Shown here: positions 1 through 7,422 of the stretch, piece by piece | How positions within the stretch are numbered: the first letter of the stretch is position 1 | Layout of the letters: each line of letters opens with the position of its first letter | Assembly (NCBI RefSeq): GCF_028751195.1 | Contig: NZ_CP066784.1 | Location: forward strand, 4,092,001 to 4,156,000 | Origin: Alicyclobacillus sp. ALC3 | Lineage (GTDB): Bacteria; Bacillota; Bacilli; Alicyclobacillales; Alicyclobacillaceae | Direction of reading: 5' to 3' | DNA: 64,000 bases | Position numbers and translations under genes: made by a program | Notes under the pieces: model-generated | Told to the model about the DNA's origin: nothing | Databases searched by the model: none | What the model saw: only the letters and a program-made list of their open reading frames with translations

Positions 1-185
1 CTGACTGCGACCATCATCAGGTGGCTGAAGCGTGGGAGGACGGGTTGGCGATTGTCGACGCCACGCACGCAGCTCTGGAACGGCCCGTTCTGCATAGGCT
101 GCGCGAGGTTATTGAGGAAGGAACAAAGAGGCAAGTGGATGTTCACGTTTCAGCACTACGCGAAGACCCTTTCACGTGGGCATGA
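1..185 (+). CDS. C-terminal end of an unrecognised protein (5' truncated by window)
   Basis: The third forward frame is open from the window edge to a TGA at 183-185 and gives about 60 residues, acidic/amphipathic in composition and ending in DPFTWA. No domain is recognised. It sits about 80 bp upstream of the RNase P RNA. The window cuts off its start, so function and length cannot be judged. It is accepted as coding because the frame has a normal protein-like composition right up to the stop and nothing better overlaps it. Confidence 0.5.
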   Translation, partial: DCDHHQVAEAWEDGLAIVDATHAALERPVLHRLREVIEEGTKRQVDVHVSALREDPFTWA

Positions 186-263
186 ACCTTGGCAGTCGTG
201 GAAATACATACATTTGAAGTGGACAGTCAACCTGCAGTATACTAGTTCTCGTTGACTCCAACT

Positions 264-663
264 GGGAAGTAAGCTGGGCAGCCGCCGGTGCAGTGTCGAA
301 AGGCCGCACGGGAGGAAAGTCGGAGCTCCGCAGGGCAGGGTGCCGGATAACGTCCGGCGGGAGCAATCCTAGGGAAAGTGCCACAGACATGTAGACCGCC
401 GATGGCCGCTACGCGGCACAGGCAAGGGTGCAACGGTGCGGTAAGAGCGCACCAGCGGGTTGGAGACAACCCGGCTAGGTAAACCCCACCCGGAGCAAGA
501 CCGGATAGGAGTGCACATGCGATGGCCCGTCGCGCACTCGGGTAGGTCGCTGGAACCGGCTGGCAACAGTCGGTCTAGATAGATGGTTGCCGCTCCACAG
601 TGCGAGGCGCTTGCGCCGTTTGCAGCACAGGAGTACAGGACTCCGCTTACAGGCTTGCTTCCC
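264..663 (+). ncRNA. rnpB: RNase P RNA (catalytic subunit)
   Basis: The RNA matures the 5' ends of tRNAs. The ends are set by a long P1 helix: GGGAAGTAAGC at the 5' side pairs with GCTTGCTTCCC at the 3' side. Conserved blocks are present in order: GAGGAAAGTC with GAGCTCC, GGGCAGGGTGCC, AAGGGTGCAACGGTGCGGTA, AGAGCGCACC, GGTAAACCCCACCCGGAGC and AGATAGATGGTTGCC, then the 3' ACAGG...CTTACAGG segment. The central blocks (GTGCGGTAAGAGCGCACC followed by CACCCGGAGCAAG) look like the ancestral type A architecture known from E. coli rather than the type B RNA of B. subtilis. That assignment is by eye and needs a covariance-model check. Confidence 0.95.
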
Positions 664-730
664 AATGAGTTTTCATAGAGTACGCGGCATGCTGACTCTG
701 TCAATGTCGCGTATTACACAAGGAACGACT

Positions 731-759
731 GGTCAGGCGAATGCCTGGCCATTTTTTTT
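731..759 (+). terminator. Rho-independent terminator after rnpB
   Basis: GGTCAGGC and GCCTGGCC form an 8-bp stem around a GAAT loop, followed directly by A and eight T residues. It is placed about 70 bp after the RNase P RNA 3' end and most likely ends that transcript. Confidence 0.9.
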
Positions 760-952
760 ATGTATCCCCTGCTGTGTAGTCGGCCGGTTCTGTCGGTTCC
801 GGGGCTAAGCGGACGGACAGAGCAGTAGCGATTTAGGACTCTCGGTCAAAAGATGGACTAGTTCCTTGGTTCGTTTATCCTAGACAAGCTCCGGACAGTT
901 GCGTTTAATACAGTGTGTTCAAATTATCTTAATCTAGTCTGGAGGGTTTTCC

Positions 953-1195
953 GTGAGCGAACATTGTGAACGGCACCATCATCACCATCATCACCACCAC
1001 CACCGACGCGCTGTGGAGGTGGTTGTCGACCCCAAGATTCGGAACGTGGATAGGCAGGCACAGGCGCAGTTTCAGGCACAGCTAGAGGCACAGCGGCAGC
1101 TTCAAGCTCAATTCCAAGCACAAGCACAAGAGCAATTGCAATTTGAGGCTCAGCTGCAAGCCCAGCTTCAAGCAATTGCCAGGTTGCTCGGCTAA
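953..1195 (+). CDS. Gln/Ala-repeat miniprotein with natural deca-histidine run
   Basis: This is an 80-residue protein starting at GTG with GGAGGG 7 nt upstream. The N-terminus is MSEHCER followed by exactly ten His residues (mixed CAC/CAT codons) and then RRAVEVVVDP. From about residue 35 it is a near-continuous helix of QAQ/LQAQ/FQAQ units ending IARLLG, a low-complexity amphipathic pattern that should form a long helix or coiled coil. The next gene is a paralogue with the same plan. Function is unknown. Spore coat or surface structural role and metal binding by the His tract are both guesses. The strong RBS and the paralogue support it as real. Confidence 0.8.
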   Translation: MSEHCERHHHHHHHHHHRRAVEVVVDPKIRNVDRQAQAQFQAQLEAQRQLQAQFQAQAQEQLQFEAQLQAQLQAIARLLG

Positions 1196-1218
1196 TCTAC
1201 TCGAAGGAGGTCTCTCGT

Positions 1219-1449
1219 ATGAGTCATCATGAGTCGCATCACACGAAGCCTTATATTAAAGTTCATGTTCGTCCAGACATCGTGAACGAAGACAGCCAGG
1301 CACAGGCGCAGCTCCAAGCCCAAATTCAGTTGCAGCAGCAGCTACAAGCTCAGTTAGAAGCGCAAAGGCAGCGCCAAGCACAACTTCAGGCGCAGATCGA
1401 AGTACAGCTTGAGGCAATTCTTCGAAGAGTTACAGCTGTGATTGGCTGA
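1219..1449 (+). CDS. Gln/Ala-repeat miniprotein, paralogue of the upstream gene
   Basis: This is a 76-residue protein starting at ATG behind AAGGAGG (1204-1210). It shares the plan of the preceding gene. A short His-containing N-terminus (MSHHESHH) is followed by a basic/hydrophobic stretch ending in V.VRPDIVNEDSQ, which aligns with V.VDPKIRNVDRQ of the paralogue. A QAQLQAQ-type helical repeat then runs to RRVTAVIG. It lies only 23 bp after its paralogue, so the pair is probably cotranscribed. Here the poly-His run is reduced to scattered pairs. Function is not recognised. Confidence 0.8.
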   Translation: MSHHESHHTKPYIKVHVRPDIVNEDSQAQAQLQAQIQLQQQLQAQLEAQRQRQAQLQAQIEVQLEAILRRVTAVIG

Positions 1450-1823
1450 TCGGCGGGTGTTGACAGAAGCTGAAGCACTTCTATGAGCGACGATAGGGGC
1501 AGTATTCGTAAGTTAAATGCTGCTCCTGTTGTCATCAACATTACATGGGCCTGTCTTTACAGTTACATGGCCATTGTGTGGCGCGAGGTTGCAATGCTGT
1601 TCAATGGATTCTAAAATACATACAATTAGGAAAATTAGAAATGTCTCATGGCAAACTAGGGGAAACTCTGGGACGCAAAGCCACGGATCTAAGGGGGTTC
1701 ACGTATGTGGACGCCTATGAACGCCGGGTTGCCATTTCTTGATCCACGGCATCAGCGTGGCTTTGCACAGGCAATCCGGACTCGGGTTGCTTCTTTTTGT
1801 GATTTCAGGAGGTACGCGGAAGT
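1450..1823. other. Non-coding stretch, nothing recognised
   Basis: About 370 bases lie between the second Gln/Ala-repeat gene and the terminator of the leftward peptide gene. Open frames in this stretch lack ribosome-binding sites and protein-like composition. No RNA motif, repeat or clear promoter was identified. Confidence 0.5.
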
Positions 1824-1853
1824 CAAAATTGAGGCTGCTCCAAAGGAGCAGCC
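1824..1853 (-). terminator. Rho-independent terminator of the divergent peptide gene
   Basis: GGCTGCTCC (1833-1841) and GGAGCAGCC (1845-1853) form a perfect 9-bp stem. Read on the minus strand it is followed by TCAATTTTGAC. It begins 10 bp beyond the stop codon of the 38-codon minus-strand ORF, as expected for a dedicated terminator of a very short transcript. Confidence 0.75.
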
Positions 1854-1863
1854 AAAGCTTGCG

Positions 1864-1980
1864 TTACATCGACGATACCACCATGGGTTCAGGAGGGAGA
1901 TTTGGCTTTATCGGTAAGATAGCGAGTGACGATGCCGATAGGAACAGCAGAACTGCGATCACACTTGTGACTGCCTTCAT
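1864..1980 (-). CDS. Putative secreted signalling-peptide precursor (38 aa)
   Basis: The ATG (complement of 1978-1980) has AAAGGGGGTG six bases upstream. The product starts MKAVTSVIAVLLFLSASSLA, a short Sec-type signal with one Lys and a hydrophobic core. A Pro-rich tail of 18 residues follows (ILPIKPNLPPEPMVVSSM). The gene is divergent from the adjacent XRE-TPR regulator, with 49 bp between start codons, and ends just before its own terminator. Divergent short-peptide genes beside RRNPPA regulators are known for Rgg-SHP, so the tail may contain the pheromone. That role is inferred from context. No homologue was recognised. Confidence 0.65.
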   Translation of the reverse strand: MKAVTSVIAVLLFLSASSLAILPIKPNLPPEPMVVSSM

Positions 1981-2029
1981 GGTTTCACCCCCTTTCTTCA
2001 ATGATCCTGCCAGACGGAGGCGAGCACAC

Positions 2030-3343
2030 ATGGATGAAGCTGAGCGTGGACTGGTTTCACTCGTCATCGGTTACCAAATTCGCCGGTGCCGCCAATCTCG
2101 GCACTTGTCGCAAGCAGAAGTCGCGCAAGGAATCGGCAGTCAATCGATGATTAGCCTCTTAGAGAGCGGGCGGCAGGTACCTGCTCCTGACGTGCTGCGC
2201 TTGATAGCAGAGCGCCTAGATGACCCTGTACTGCTCTCTTACGCGGGGCTATTAAATTCGACGGCTTGGACGTTTGACGACTTTGCTGCTGGAAACCTGA
2301 CGTTGCTTCATGAAGTGCTGCGTGCGCATCGCGGGCGCTGGCAGGAGGTTCACGTAAAGGTCGCGCTCCAACTCTGCGAACACTACTATACAAACAAAAT
2401 ATTCGGAATAGTTGACGAAATGTGCGGTTTGATTATGAGTCATACCAATCGCGATATCGACCGTGTAAAGGCGTGTTTTTACTACGGAAGCACGCATTTG
2501 TTCTCTCACCAGTATGATTTAGCTTTGAAGTGGCTCAATGTGGCACTCGAAAAGAACGACGTTTTGGACGACTATACGACAGGCCGCCTCTACTACAATC
2601 TCGCCTACGCGCATCTTGAACTACTCAATGATGGCGCAGCTATTTGGTACGCAAAGTTGGCCGTTGACACCTTCCTTCGCATCAACGCTTATCCTCAGCA
2701 TGCCAAGTCGCTCGGGCTGCTCGGTGTCATTCAAGGTCAACTCGGTCAGCTCGAAGACGCGCGCCCGACACTTGAGCGTGCGTACGAAATGATGGAACGG
2801 TGGGATGTTGACCAGTCCGATCTCATCCGAGTTGCCAACAGCATTGCCGATGTGTGCCAATCGACTGGTGACTTGAACGCTGCAGAGCAGTGGTGTCGAT
2901 TGGTGATTGACTCCACACAAGCTGACCCGGATTACCCAACTCTATCTGCAGCACACCAGACGTTATGTCTAGTTCGTATGGGACGCGAGGAGTGCAAGGC
3001 TGCCTTGGCAGAGGCGCAGTTGGCAATTGCTGCGGCAGAGCGCGCAGTGGATGCTCGGCTGTTGTGTCACGCTTATCTGCTCGCGACCAGTGTAACAAGG
3101 AATCCACTTGAACAAGTTACAGCGGCCGAGCATGCATACAGAACAGCAGAGGGGGCTGGCCTCGCCATCGAACAGGCGATTTCGGCTGATTGTCTGGCAG
3201 TACTGCTCGCTCCCCATGACCCTATGCGGGCAGAGGATTTCCGCCGTCAAGCACTGCAGTCGTATCGGCGGTACGTCTCTCGAGGAAGGACGTTTTCAGC
3301 GGTCTTACGTTACCTACGCTTAAGCGACGATTATGAATCATAA
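2030..3343 (+). CDS. XRE-family regulator with TPR domain (RRNPPA-type peptide sensor)
   Basis: This is a 437-residue protein. ATG 2030 is chosen over the longer open frame because GGAGG lies at 2016-2020 and the HTH starts shortly after. Residues about 10-65 form a Cro/CI-type HTH (IRRCRQSRHLSQAEVAQ, then SMISLLESGRQVP). The remainder is helical tetratricopeptide-like repeats (LYYNLAYAHLELL, LGLLGVIQGQLG and similar pairs). This layout is that of PlcR/NprR/Rgg-class regulators, which bind imported oligopeptides in the TPR groove and then DNA. A divergent 38-aa secreted-peptide gene and a downstream 64-aa secreted small protein flank it. The regulator class is well supported, but the partner peptide and regulon are unknown. 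Confidence 0.9.
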   Translation: MDEAERGLVSLVIGYQIRRCRQSRHLSQAEVAQGIGSQSMISLLESGRQVPAPDVLRLIAERLDDPVLLSYAGLLNSTAWTFDDFAAGNLTLLHEVLRAHRGRWQEVHVKVALQLCEHYYTNKIFGIVDEMCGLIMSHTNRDIDRVKACFYYGSTHLFSHQYDLALKWLNVALEKNDVLDDYTTGRLYYNLAYAHLELLNDGAAIWYAKLAVDTFLRINAYPQHAKSLGLLGVIQGQLGQLEDARPTLERAYEMMERWDVDQSDLIRVANSIADVCQSTGDLNAAEQWCRLVIDSTQADPDYPTLSAAHQTLCLVRMGREECKAALAEAQLAIAAAERAVDARLLCHAYLLATSVTRNPLEQVTAAEHAYRTAEGAGLAIEQAISADCLAVLLAPHDPMRAEDFRRQALQSYRRYVSRGRTFSAVLRYLRLSDDYES

Positions 3344-3471
3344 CTGTCGAGGTGTTGAAGCGATATTCATCATAACAAAAGTGCAAGGATTCTTGGCCAG
3401 ACTGTTGAATTCACCCGACAGAGAGGCGAACACTGACACCCTTCACATTCAGCAGAAAGGAGGCGTAGCAA

Positions 3472-3666
3472 ATGAAACACAAGAAGCACTGGTCTGCGTT
3501 CGTTCTAACGACCATGAGTTTGATTGTGACGGTACCCCCATCATTTGTCGCCACCGATTCGCGCAAGATTGTGATTGAGGTTGGACCGTTGGGCGCTACT
3601 CCTGCAGTGGTGGTGACAGCACAGTCTGGGCAAGCCTCAACTTGGGTTCTGCAGATTACACTGTAG
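3472..3666 (+). CDS. Small secreted protein downstream of the XRE-TPR regulator
   Basis: This is a 64-residue protein with a strong RBS (AAAGGAGG) before ATG 3472. The N-terminus MKHKKH plus a hydrophobic stretch (WSAFVLTTMSLIVTV) and PPSFVA look like a signal peptide with cleavage near VA-TD. The remaining 36 residues are Val/Ala/Thr rich and end WVLQITL. It lies 128 bp after the regulator, the position occupied by PapR, NprX or AimP relative to their receptors. It is therefore a second candidate for the cognate peptide, or simply a regulated exported protein. No family is recognised. Confidence 0.7.
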   Translation: MKHKKHWSAFVLTTMSLIVTVPPSFVATDSRKIVIEVGPLGATPAVVVTAQSGQASTWVLQITL

Positions 3667-3707
3667 TCATACTTTGTCACAGTTGATTGTTCTTCGCGAT
3701 GGTCATG

Positions 3708-3733
3708 CAGAGCCCCGGTGTCTTGGGGCTCTG
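3708..3733 (+). terminator. Hairpin, probable terminator after the small secreted protein gene
   Basis: CAGAGCCCC and GGGGCTCTG form a 9-bp stem around an 8-nt loop, 41 bp beyond the stop codon of the small secreted protein gene. No clear T tract follows, so termination is inferred from position and stability. Confidence 0.5.
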
Positions 3734-3928
3734 GTGTTGCGAGTCAGTGTCAGTGCGCAACAACTGGGGCGCTGTCTCGAAGGCGTTGAAAAGAGTGTGG
3801 GGCTGTTGGCTGGTCGGCGGTTCGCAGTTACGCTACTCCTCATGGCACTCGGCATTGCTCTTGTGTCGAGAATAGGTGTGCGCGTGCCTGGGTATGGTTA
3901 GACTGGAGTCGTGAAGGAAGGTGCCACT

Positions 3929-4693
3929 ATGTCCACTTTCAAATCTGCTACGCCAGGCGATCGGTCGAGGTCATCTGAGTCGTCTGCCGAGGAACAGGTG
4001 GTGCATGACCAGGGCGGTGCCACGTTGGCTCAATCCGGAGTACGACGGAAACTGCGGAGCATACTGTGGGGTGCCGCAGTGATTTTGGTCGGTGCGTTGC
4101 TTGTTGCTGCCTTCTTTTACTTCGACAGAAATGACCGACTCTCGCGTCTCATTTTGGCGACTGGGGCGTGGGGCATCGTGATCTCGATAGTGGCTATGAC
4201 GCTCTTCTGCATTATCCCAGTCCCGTCCGAGTTCCTGTTGGTTCTGAATATGAAGGTGTACGGCGTTTGGTGGGGCAGTCTTTTCAGTTGGACGGGTTCG
4301 ATGCTGGGATGTATTGCCGTCTTCCTCATTTCTAGATACTGGGCGGGCGGTTTGCTGCGCCCTTTTATCACTAACGAGCAGATGAGTAAAGTTGAAAAGT
4401 GGGTCGGTCACCACGGCGTGACTGGTCTAATTCTGGCGCGTATCGTGCCGTTGCCGTTTATTGTTGTCAACTACACGGCAGGCGTTGTTCGGTCTGTAAC
4501 GCTCTGGAACTTCACGTGGACTTCAGCGGTCGGTGGCATCCCGTACTATTTGGGTGCGGCGTGTGTGTTCCTTGGCTTCTCCAGGCGATACATGGTGTGG
4601 CTGATTGTCGGAGCAGTCGCGGTGATCGGTGTGTGGGCGGTTGGTTACCTGTACAACCGCCACGCAAGTCGACTGTTGTGGTGGTCGCACTGA
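3929..4693 (+). CDS. TVP38/TMEM64 (VTT/SNARE-associated) family membrane protein
   Basis: This is a 254-residue polytopic membrane protein. ATG 3929 follows GGAAGG by 7 nt. A GTG 18 bp earlier is possible but has a poorer context. The first 45 residues are polar and Ser-rich. A membrane anchor follows (ILWGAAVILVGALLVAAFFYF), then the VTT core, including IPVPSEFLLVLNMKVYG, a Gly-rich turn before the next helix (GSLFSWTGSMLGC) and ARIVPLPFIVVNYTAGV, and a last helix near the C-terminus. DedA/VTT proteins are integral membrane proteins linked to lipid scrambling or ion homeostasis. The precise role here is unknown. Confidence 0.85.
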   Translation: MSTFKSATPGDRSRSSESSAEEQVVHDQGGATLAQSGVRRKLRSILWGAAVILVGALLVAAFFYFDRNDRLSRLILATGAWGIVISIVAMTLFCIIPVPSEFLLVLNMKVYGVWWGSLFSWTGSMLGCIAVFLISRYWAGGLLRPFITNEQMSKVEKWVGHHGVTGLILARIVPLPFIVVNYTAGVVRSVTLWNFTWTSAVGGIPYYLGAACVFLGFSRRYMVWLIVGAVAVIGVWAVGYLYNRHASRLLWWSH

Positions 4694-4737
4694 GAGACGG
4701 TACGCGAGTCCGATTGAAACAGACCTGTCAAGGATTG

Positions 4738-5466
4738 TCACTCGGACGATTCGAATGTCTCTTCTAAGGACGACCCCACTCGCTCGAGAGCCTGGATAGC
4801 CTGATGTAACACTTCAGCGTGTCCCGATGCCATTCCTGTCTCGTCCAGTATCTGCTGGGCCAATACAGCCTTCCAAGCAGCATCAGCAAACAGGTCCGCA
4901 GCGAGCCGCAGGTCTGATTCACCACTGCCCCCCTTCAACGTTTCAGGGGCCGTATTGCTATCGTCAGACTCTGATACATGAACCAGGTTCAGCGTCATCA
5001 GCTGTTCAAAGAGGTCCTCATCCGGTAAGTGGTCCATGAACAAGACGCCGTTCAGATGGTCTACCTCGTGGCAGAGAATGCGTGCGTCCAAACCATTTGC
5101 TATCACCTCTATGGGCGTACCGACGACGTCTTGGGCAACGAGGCGAATACGCTCTGGTCGCCTGACTTCCAACACGATGTCGGGAAAACTCAGACATGAC
5201 TCATATCCACTGACGTCTCCTGTTCTTTCAACAATTTCCGGATTCACGAATGCCACGGGGCCTGAACTCGTGTTCATCACAACTGCACGTACGGGTACCC
5301 CAATTTGCGGAGCCGCGAGACCGAGTCCACGGTGCGCTTCCAGTGTGTCGAGCAGGTCCGTGAGCAATAGATTCAAGTCCATGCCAAACTCGCGCACGGA
5401 CTCACAGATTTCGCGTAACACAGGCACATCGCCGTGAACGATGGGGCGAACACTCATGAGTCTCAT
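4738..5466 (-). CDS. def: Peptide deformylase with C-terminal extension
   Basis: The enzyme removes the N-formyl group from nascent proteins. All three deformylase motifs are present: GLGLAAPQIG (residues 47-56), ESCLS (89-93, with metal ligand Cys91) and HEVDH (133-137, metal ligands His133/His137 and catalytic Glu134). The canonical EGCLS is ESCLS here. The catalytic domain ends near residue 165. About 75 further residues, acidic and helical, are not part of the usual 150-190-residue enzyme. The gene faces the methionine aminopeptidase-acetyltransferase gene across about 140 bp, so N-terminal processing enzymes are paired. A second Met (codon 4) is an alternative start. Whether this is the main or an auxiliary deformylase cannot be told. 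Confidence 0.9.
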   Translation of the reverse strand: MRLMSVRPIVHGDVPVLREICESVREFGMDLNLLLTDLLDTLEAHRGLGLAAPQIGVPVRAVVMNTSSGPVAFVNPEIVERTGDVSGYESCLSFPDIVLEVRRPERIRLVAQDVVGTPIEVIANGLDARILCHEVDHLNGVLFMDHLPDEDLFEQLMTLNLVHVSESDDSNTAPETLKGGSGESDLRLAADLFADAAWKAVLAQQILDETGMASGHAEVLHQAIQALERVGSSLEETFESSE

Positions 5467-5603
5467 CTCACTTTCTCGATGTCATCTCACGTGTAGCGAA
5501 TGCATGGTAAATTGACTTTGCCCCTGCGATGCGCCTATGCACAGATGCCCGTTTCTAGCTCCTCACGCCCAGCATAGGGTCTATGTGAGGGGGCGAAGGT
5601 CTC

Positions 5604-6842
5604 ATGATCAGAATCTTGTCGCAGTCGCAGGTCCAGCGCTTGCGCATCGCGTGTTCGATTAACGCGGCTGCGCACCGAGCCGCCGCCGCAGTGGCACACC
5701 CTGGAGCCACCACGAAGGAAGTCGAACAAGCGGCATTTGCGGAACTTACCCGTTGGGGCGGTGAACCCTCGTTTATCACCGATGCGGGTTTTCCATCGAG
5801 CGCCTGCATCTCTGTCAACGACGAGACAGGCCACGGGATACCAGGCAGTCGCCGACTCCAAGCAGGCGACGTTGTCAAGGTGGACATCGGCGTGCTCTAT
5901 CAGGGCCTGCACTCTGATGCGGCGCGCACCATCATCATTGGCGACGCCCGACCAACACGGGTATACCACCTCGTCAGGACGACGGAGAATGCACTTCGGG
6001 CAGGCATCGCAGCGGCGCAACCGGGTAGGCGGCTGTCCGATGTGTCGTCAGCTGTTGCTGAGACAGTTCGTGCTGCGGGTCTGGCGGTAGTCAAGTCTGC
6101 GTTCGGGCACGGCATCGGCGAGTCATTGCATGAAGAACCTAGTGTTGCCAATTTCGGTCCGCCAGGTCTAGGCCCCATTTTGCGTCCGGGAATGGCGATT
6201 TGCATCGAACCCGTAGTCTGCGAAGGCAGTGGGCTCGTGACACGTCGAGGCGACGGTTGGACGGACGTGACCGTCGATGGGTCGCTAGCTGCCCACTTTG
6301 AGCACACCGTACTAATCACCGGCAGCGGTCCACAAGTGTTGACTGCGCAAGACCCCCGCGAAGCAAGTTTTGCGCCTTGCTGGGTGGGAGAGGGCGAGCC
6401 TATCGAAGCAGGGGTGTGGTGCCGGACTATGAGACCAGGAGAAGAAACTGAAGTGTTTGAGCAAGTGGCTGCTGTGATGGACCCGGTGCTGATTTCGGCA
6501 TTCGGCCGCCGTGCCAAAGTTGATGAAGTTTTAGGCGTCGCTGATAGCCAGGTGGTCGTCGTCGAGACCGAAGGTGGCAAGAGAGGATTCGTTGTGCTGT
6601 CGAGGACAGGAGAGTCGATGCACGTACATGTGTTGGCAGTTTCGAGGTCGTTTCAGCAAAATGGCCTTGGCCGAAAAATCATGCAGAAGGTCGAAGCGAT
6701 TGCGCGATTAGCCGAATGTCGTCAGGTGACGCTGTGTGTGCAAACGTCCAATCCGCGCGCACAATCGTTTTACACACGTCTGGGTTATGAGGTGGTCGGG
6801 CCATCTTACGTCAATACACTGGACATGTATAAACTGCTGTGA
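5604..6842 (+). CDS. Methionine aminopeptidase fused to a GNAT acetyltransferase domain
   Basis: This 412-residue protein joins two domains. Residues 1-240 are a type I methionine aminopeptidase with the expected ligands and catalytic residues: His77 (GHGIPG), Asp94 and Asp105 (KVDIGVLYQGLHSDAART), His169 (GHGIGESLHEEP), Glu202 (CIEPVV) and Glu233 (HFEHTVL). Residues about 285-412 form a GNAT fold with VLAVSRSFQQNGLGRKIM (acetyl-CoA loop) and NPRAQSFYTRLGYE. Normal bacterial MAP is about 250 residues, so the GNAT part is an added domain. The fusion suggests Met removal followed by acetylation of the new N-terminus, but the acetyl acceptor is inference. The divergent deformylase neighbour fits an N-terminal processing locus. 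Confidence 0.9.
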   Translation: MIRILSQSQVQRLRIACSINAAAHRAAAAVAHPGATTKEVEQAAFAELTRWGGEPSFITDAGFPSSACISVNDETGHGIPGSRRLQAGDVVKVDIGVLYQGLHSDAARTIIIGDARPTRVYHLVRTTENALRAGIAAAQPGRRLSDVSSAVAETVRAAGLAVVKSAFGHGIGESLHEEPSVANFGPPGLGPILRPGMAICIEPVVCEGSGLVTRRGDGWTDVTVDGSLAAHFEHTVLITGSGPQVLTAQDPREASFAPCWVGEGEPIEAGVWCRTMRPGEETEVFEQVAAVMDPVLISAFGRRAKVDEVLGVADSQVVVVETEGGKRGFVVLSRTGESMHVHVLAVSRSFQQNGLGRKIMQKVEAIARLAECRQVTLCVQTSNPRAQSFYTRLGYEVVGPSYVNTLDMYKLL

Positions 6843-6857
6843 AGCAGGGCTCGCCAC

Positions 6858-6903
6858 AAAGACGGCTGTCTTCCCGCCATCGGATGGGACGGCAGCCGTC
6901 TTT
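6858..6903. terminator. Inverted repeat between convergent genes, probable bidirectional terminator
   Basis: AAAGACGGCTG (6858-6868) and CAGCCGTCTTT (6893-6903) form an 11-bp stem just after the MAP-GNAT stop and just before the 3' end of the leftward small gene at 6910. The A/T ends of the stem could supply short U tracts in both directions. Confidence 0.6.
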
Positions 6904-6909
6904 GCGCAC

Positions 6910-7110
6910 TCAACCGCGACGTCTGCCCTGTGGCTTATGTTGTGCTGTAAATGGAATGTACGGTTGCTGCCCGGATTGTGAACCGGCCGGAGGCAGCCAA
7001 CCGCGACGTTTTGCACCGTTGTGAGCGATTTTCAACAGTTCACGAAGTCGTTCGTCTTGCACCACCCCAAACGCGAGCGAGCCAAATTTGAGGACTGTGT
7101 CTACCTTCAC
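6910..7110 (-). CDS. Small basic protein, function unknown (66 aa)
   Basis: The start is GTG at 7110, placed 8 nt after AGAGAGG on the minus strand. A GTG at 7119 is in frame but too close to the RBS. The N-terminal half reads like a folded helical segment (LKFGSLAFGVVQDERLRELLKIAHNG), and the C-terminal half is basic and Pro/Gln rich (KRRGWLPP, ending QGRRRG). It is convergent with the MAP-GNAT gene, separated by an inverted repeat. No family is recognised. It is considered real because of the RBS, composition and terminator placement. Confidence 0.5.
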   Translation of the reverse strand: MKVDTVLKFGSLAFGVVQDERLRELLKIAHNGAKRRGWLPPAGSQSGQQPYIPFTAQHKPQGRRRG

Positions 7111-7244
7111 GCCGCCCACCTCTCTTTGTCATCTGACTCTCTTTCTCTTAGGGTATGCATTCAAACATGCGCTGTGTTGGACCTCTGCCTGACTCCTGCA
7201 TTTCCTCAGTGCCAGAATATCCCCACACACTCAGATAGGTCTGG

Positions 7245-7273
7245 CATGGTTTCGTGGTCGATGATGCTATAAT
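7245..7273 (+). promoter_or_regulatory. Probable sigma-A promoter with extended -10 upstream of coaA
   Basis: TATAAT at 7268-7273 is preceded by TGC, an extended -10 element (TGnTATAAT). No good -35 hexamer is visible at the expected distance (7245-7250 is a poor match), which is normal for extended -10 promoters. It leaves about a 150-nt leader before coaA. The rest of the 7111-7422 gap holds nothing else recognisable. Confidence 0.55.
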
Positions 7274-7422
7274 GAGAGTCGGTCTGTCACTGTAGCTTGC
7301 ACGCTAGAGGCAAGAAACAGGATAATAGATAGGTCGGCCACCAACTGTTTGAACAGATTGCCATCTGATTGTGTCTGGGCTGCCATGCACAGGTAGGTGT
7401 CAGGACGGAGGCGTACCACCTC

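Noticed and set aside
1739..2029. N-terminal extension of the XRE-TPR gene to an upstream Met
   Set aside because: The extra 97 residues are low complexity, contain no domain and overlap the better-supported divergent peptide gene. GGAGG sits before ATG 2030.
5900..6580. 226-codon minus-strand frame overlapping the MAP-GNAT gene
   Set aside because: Ser/Pro/Thr-rich shadow. The plus-strand gene has all catalytic residues of its family.
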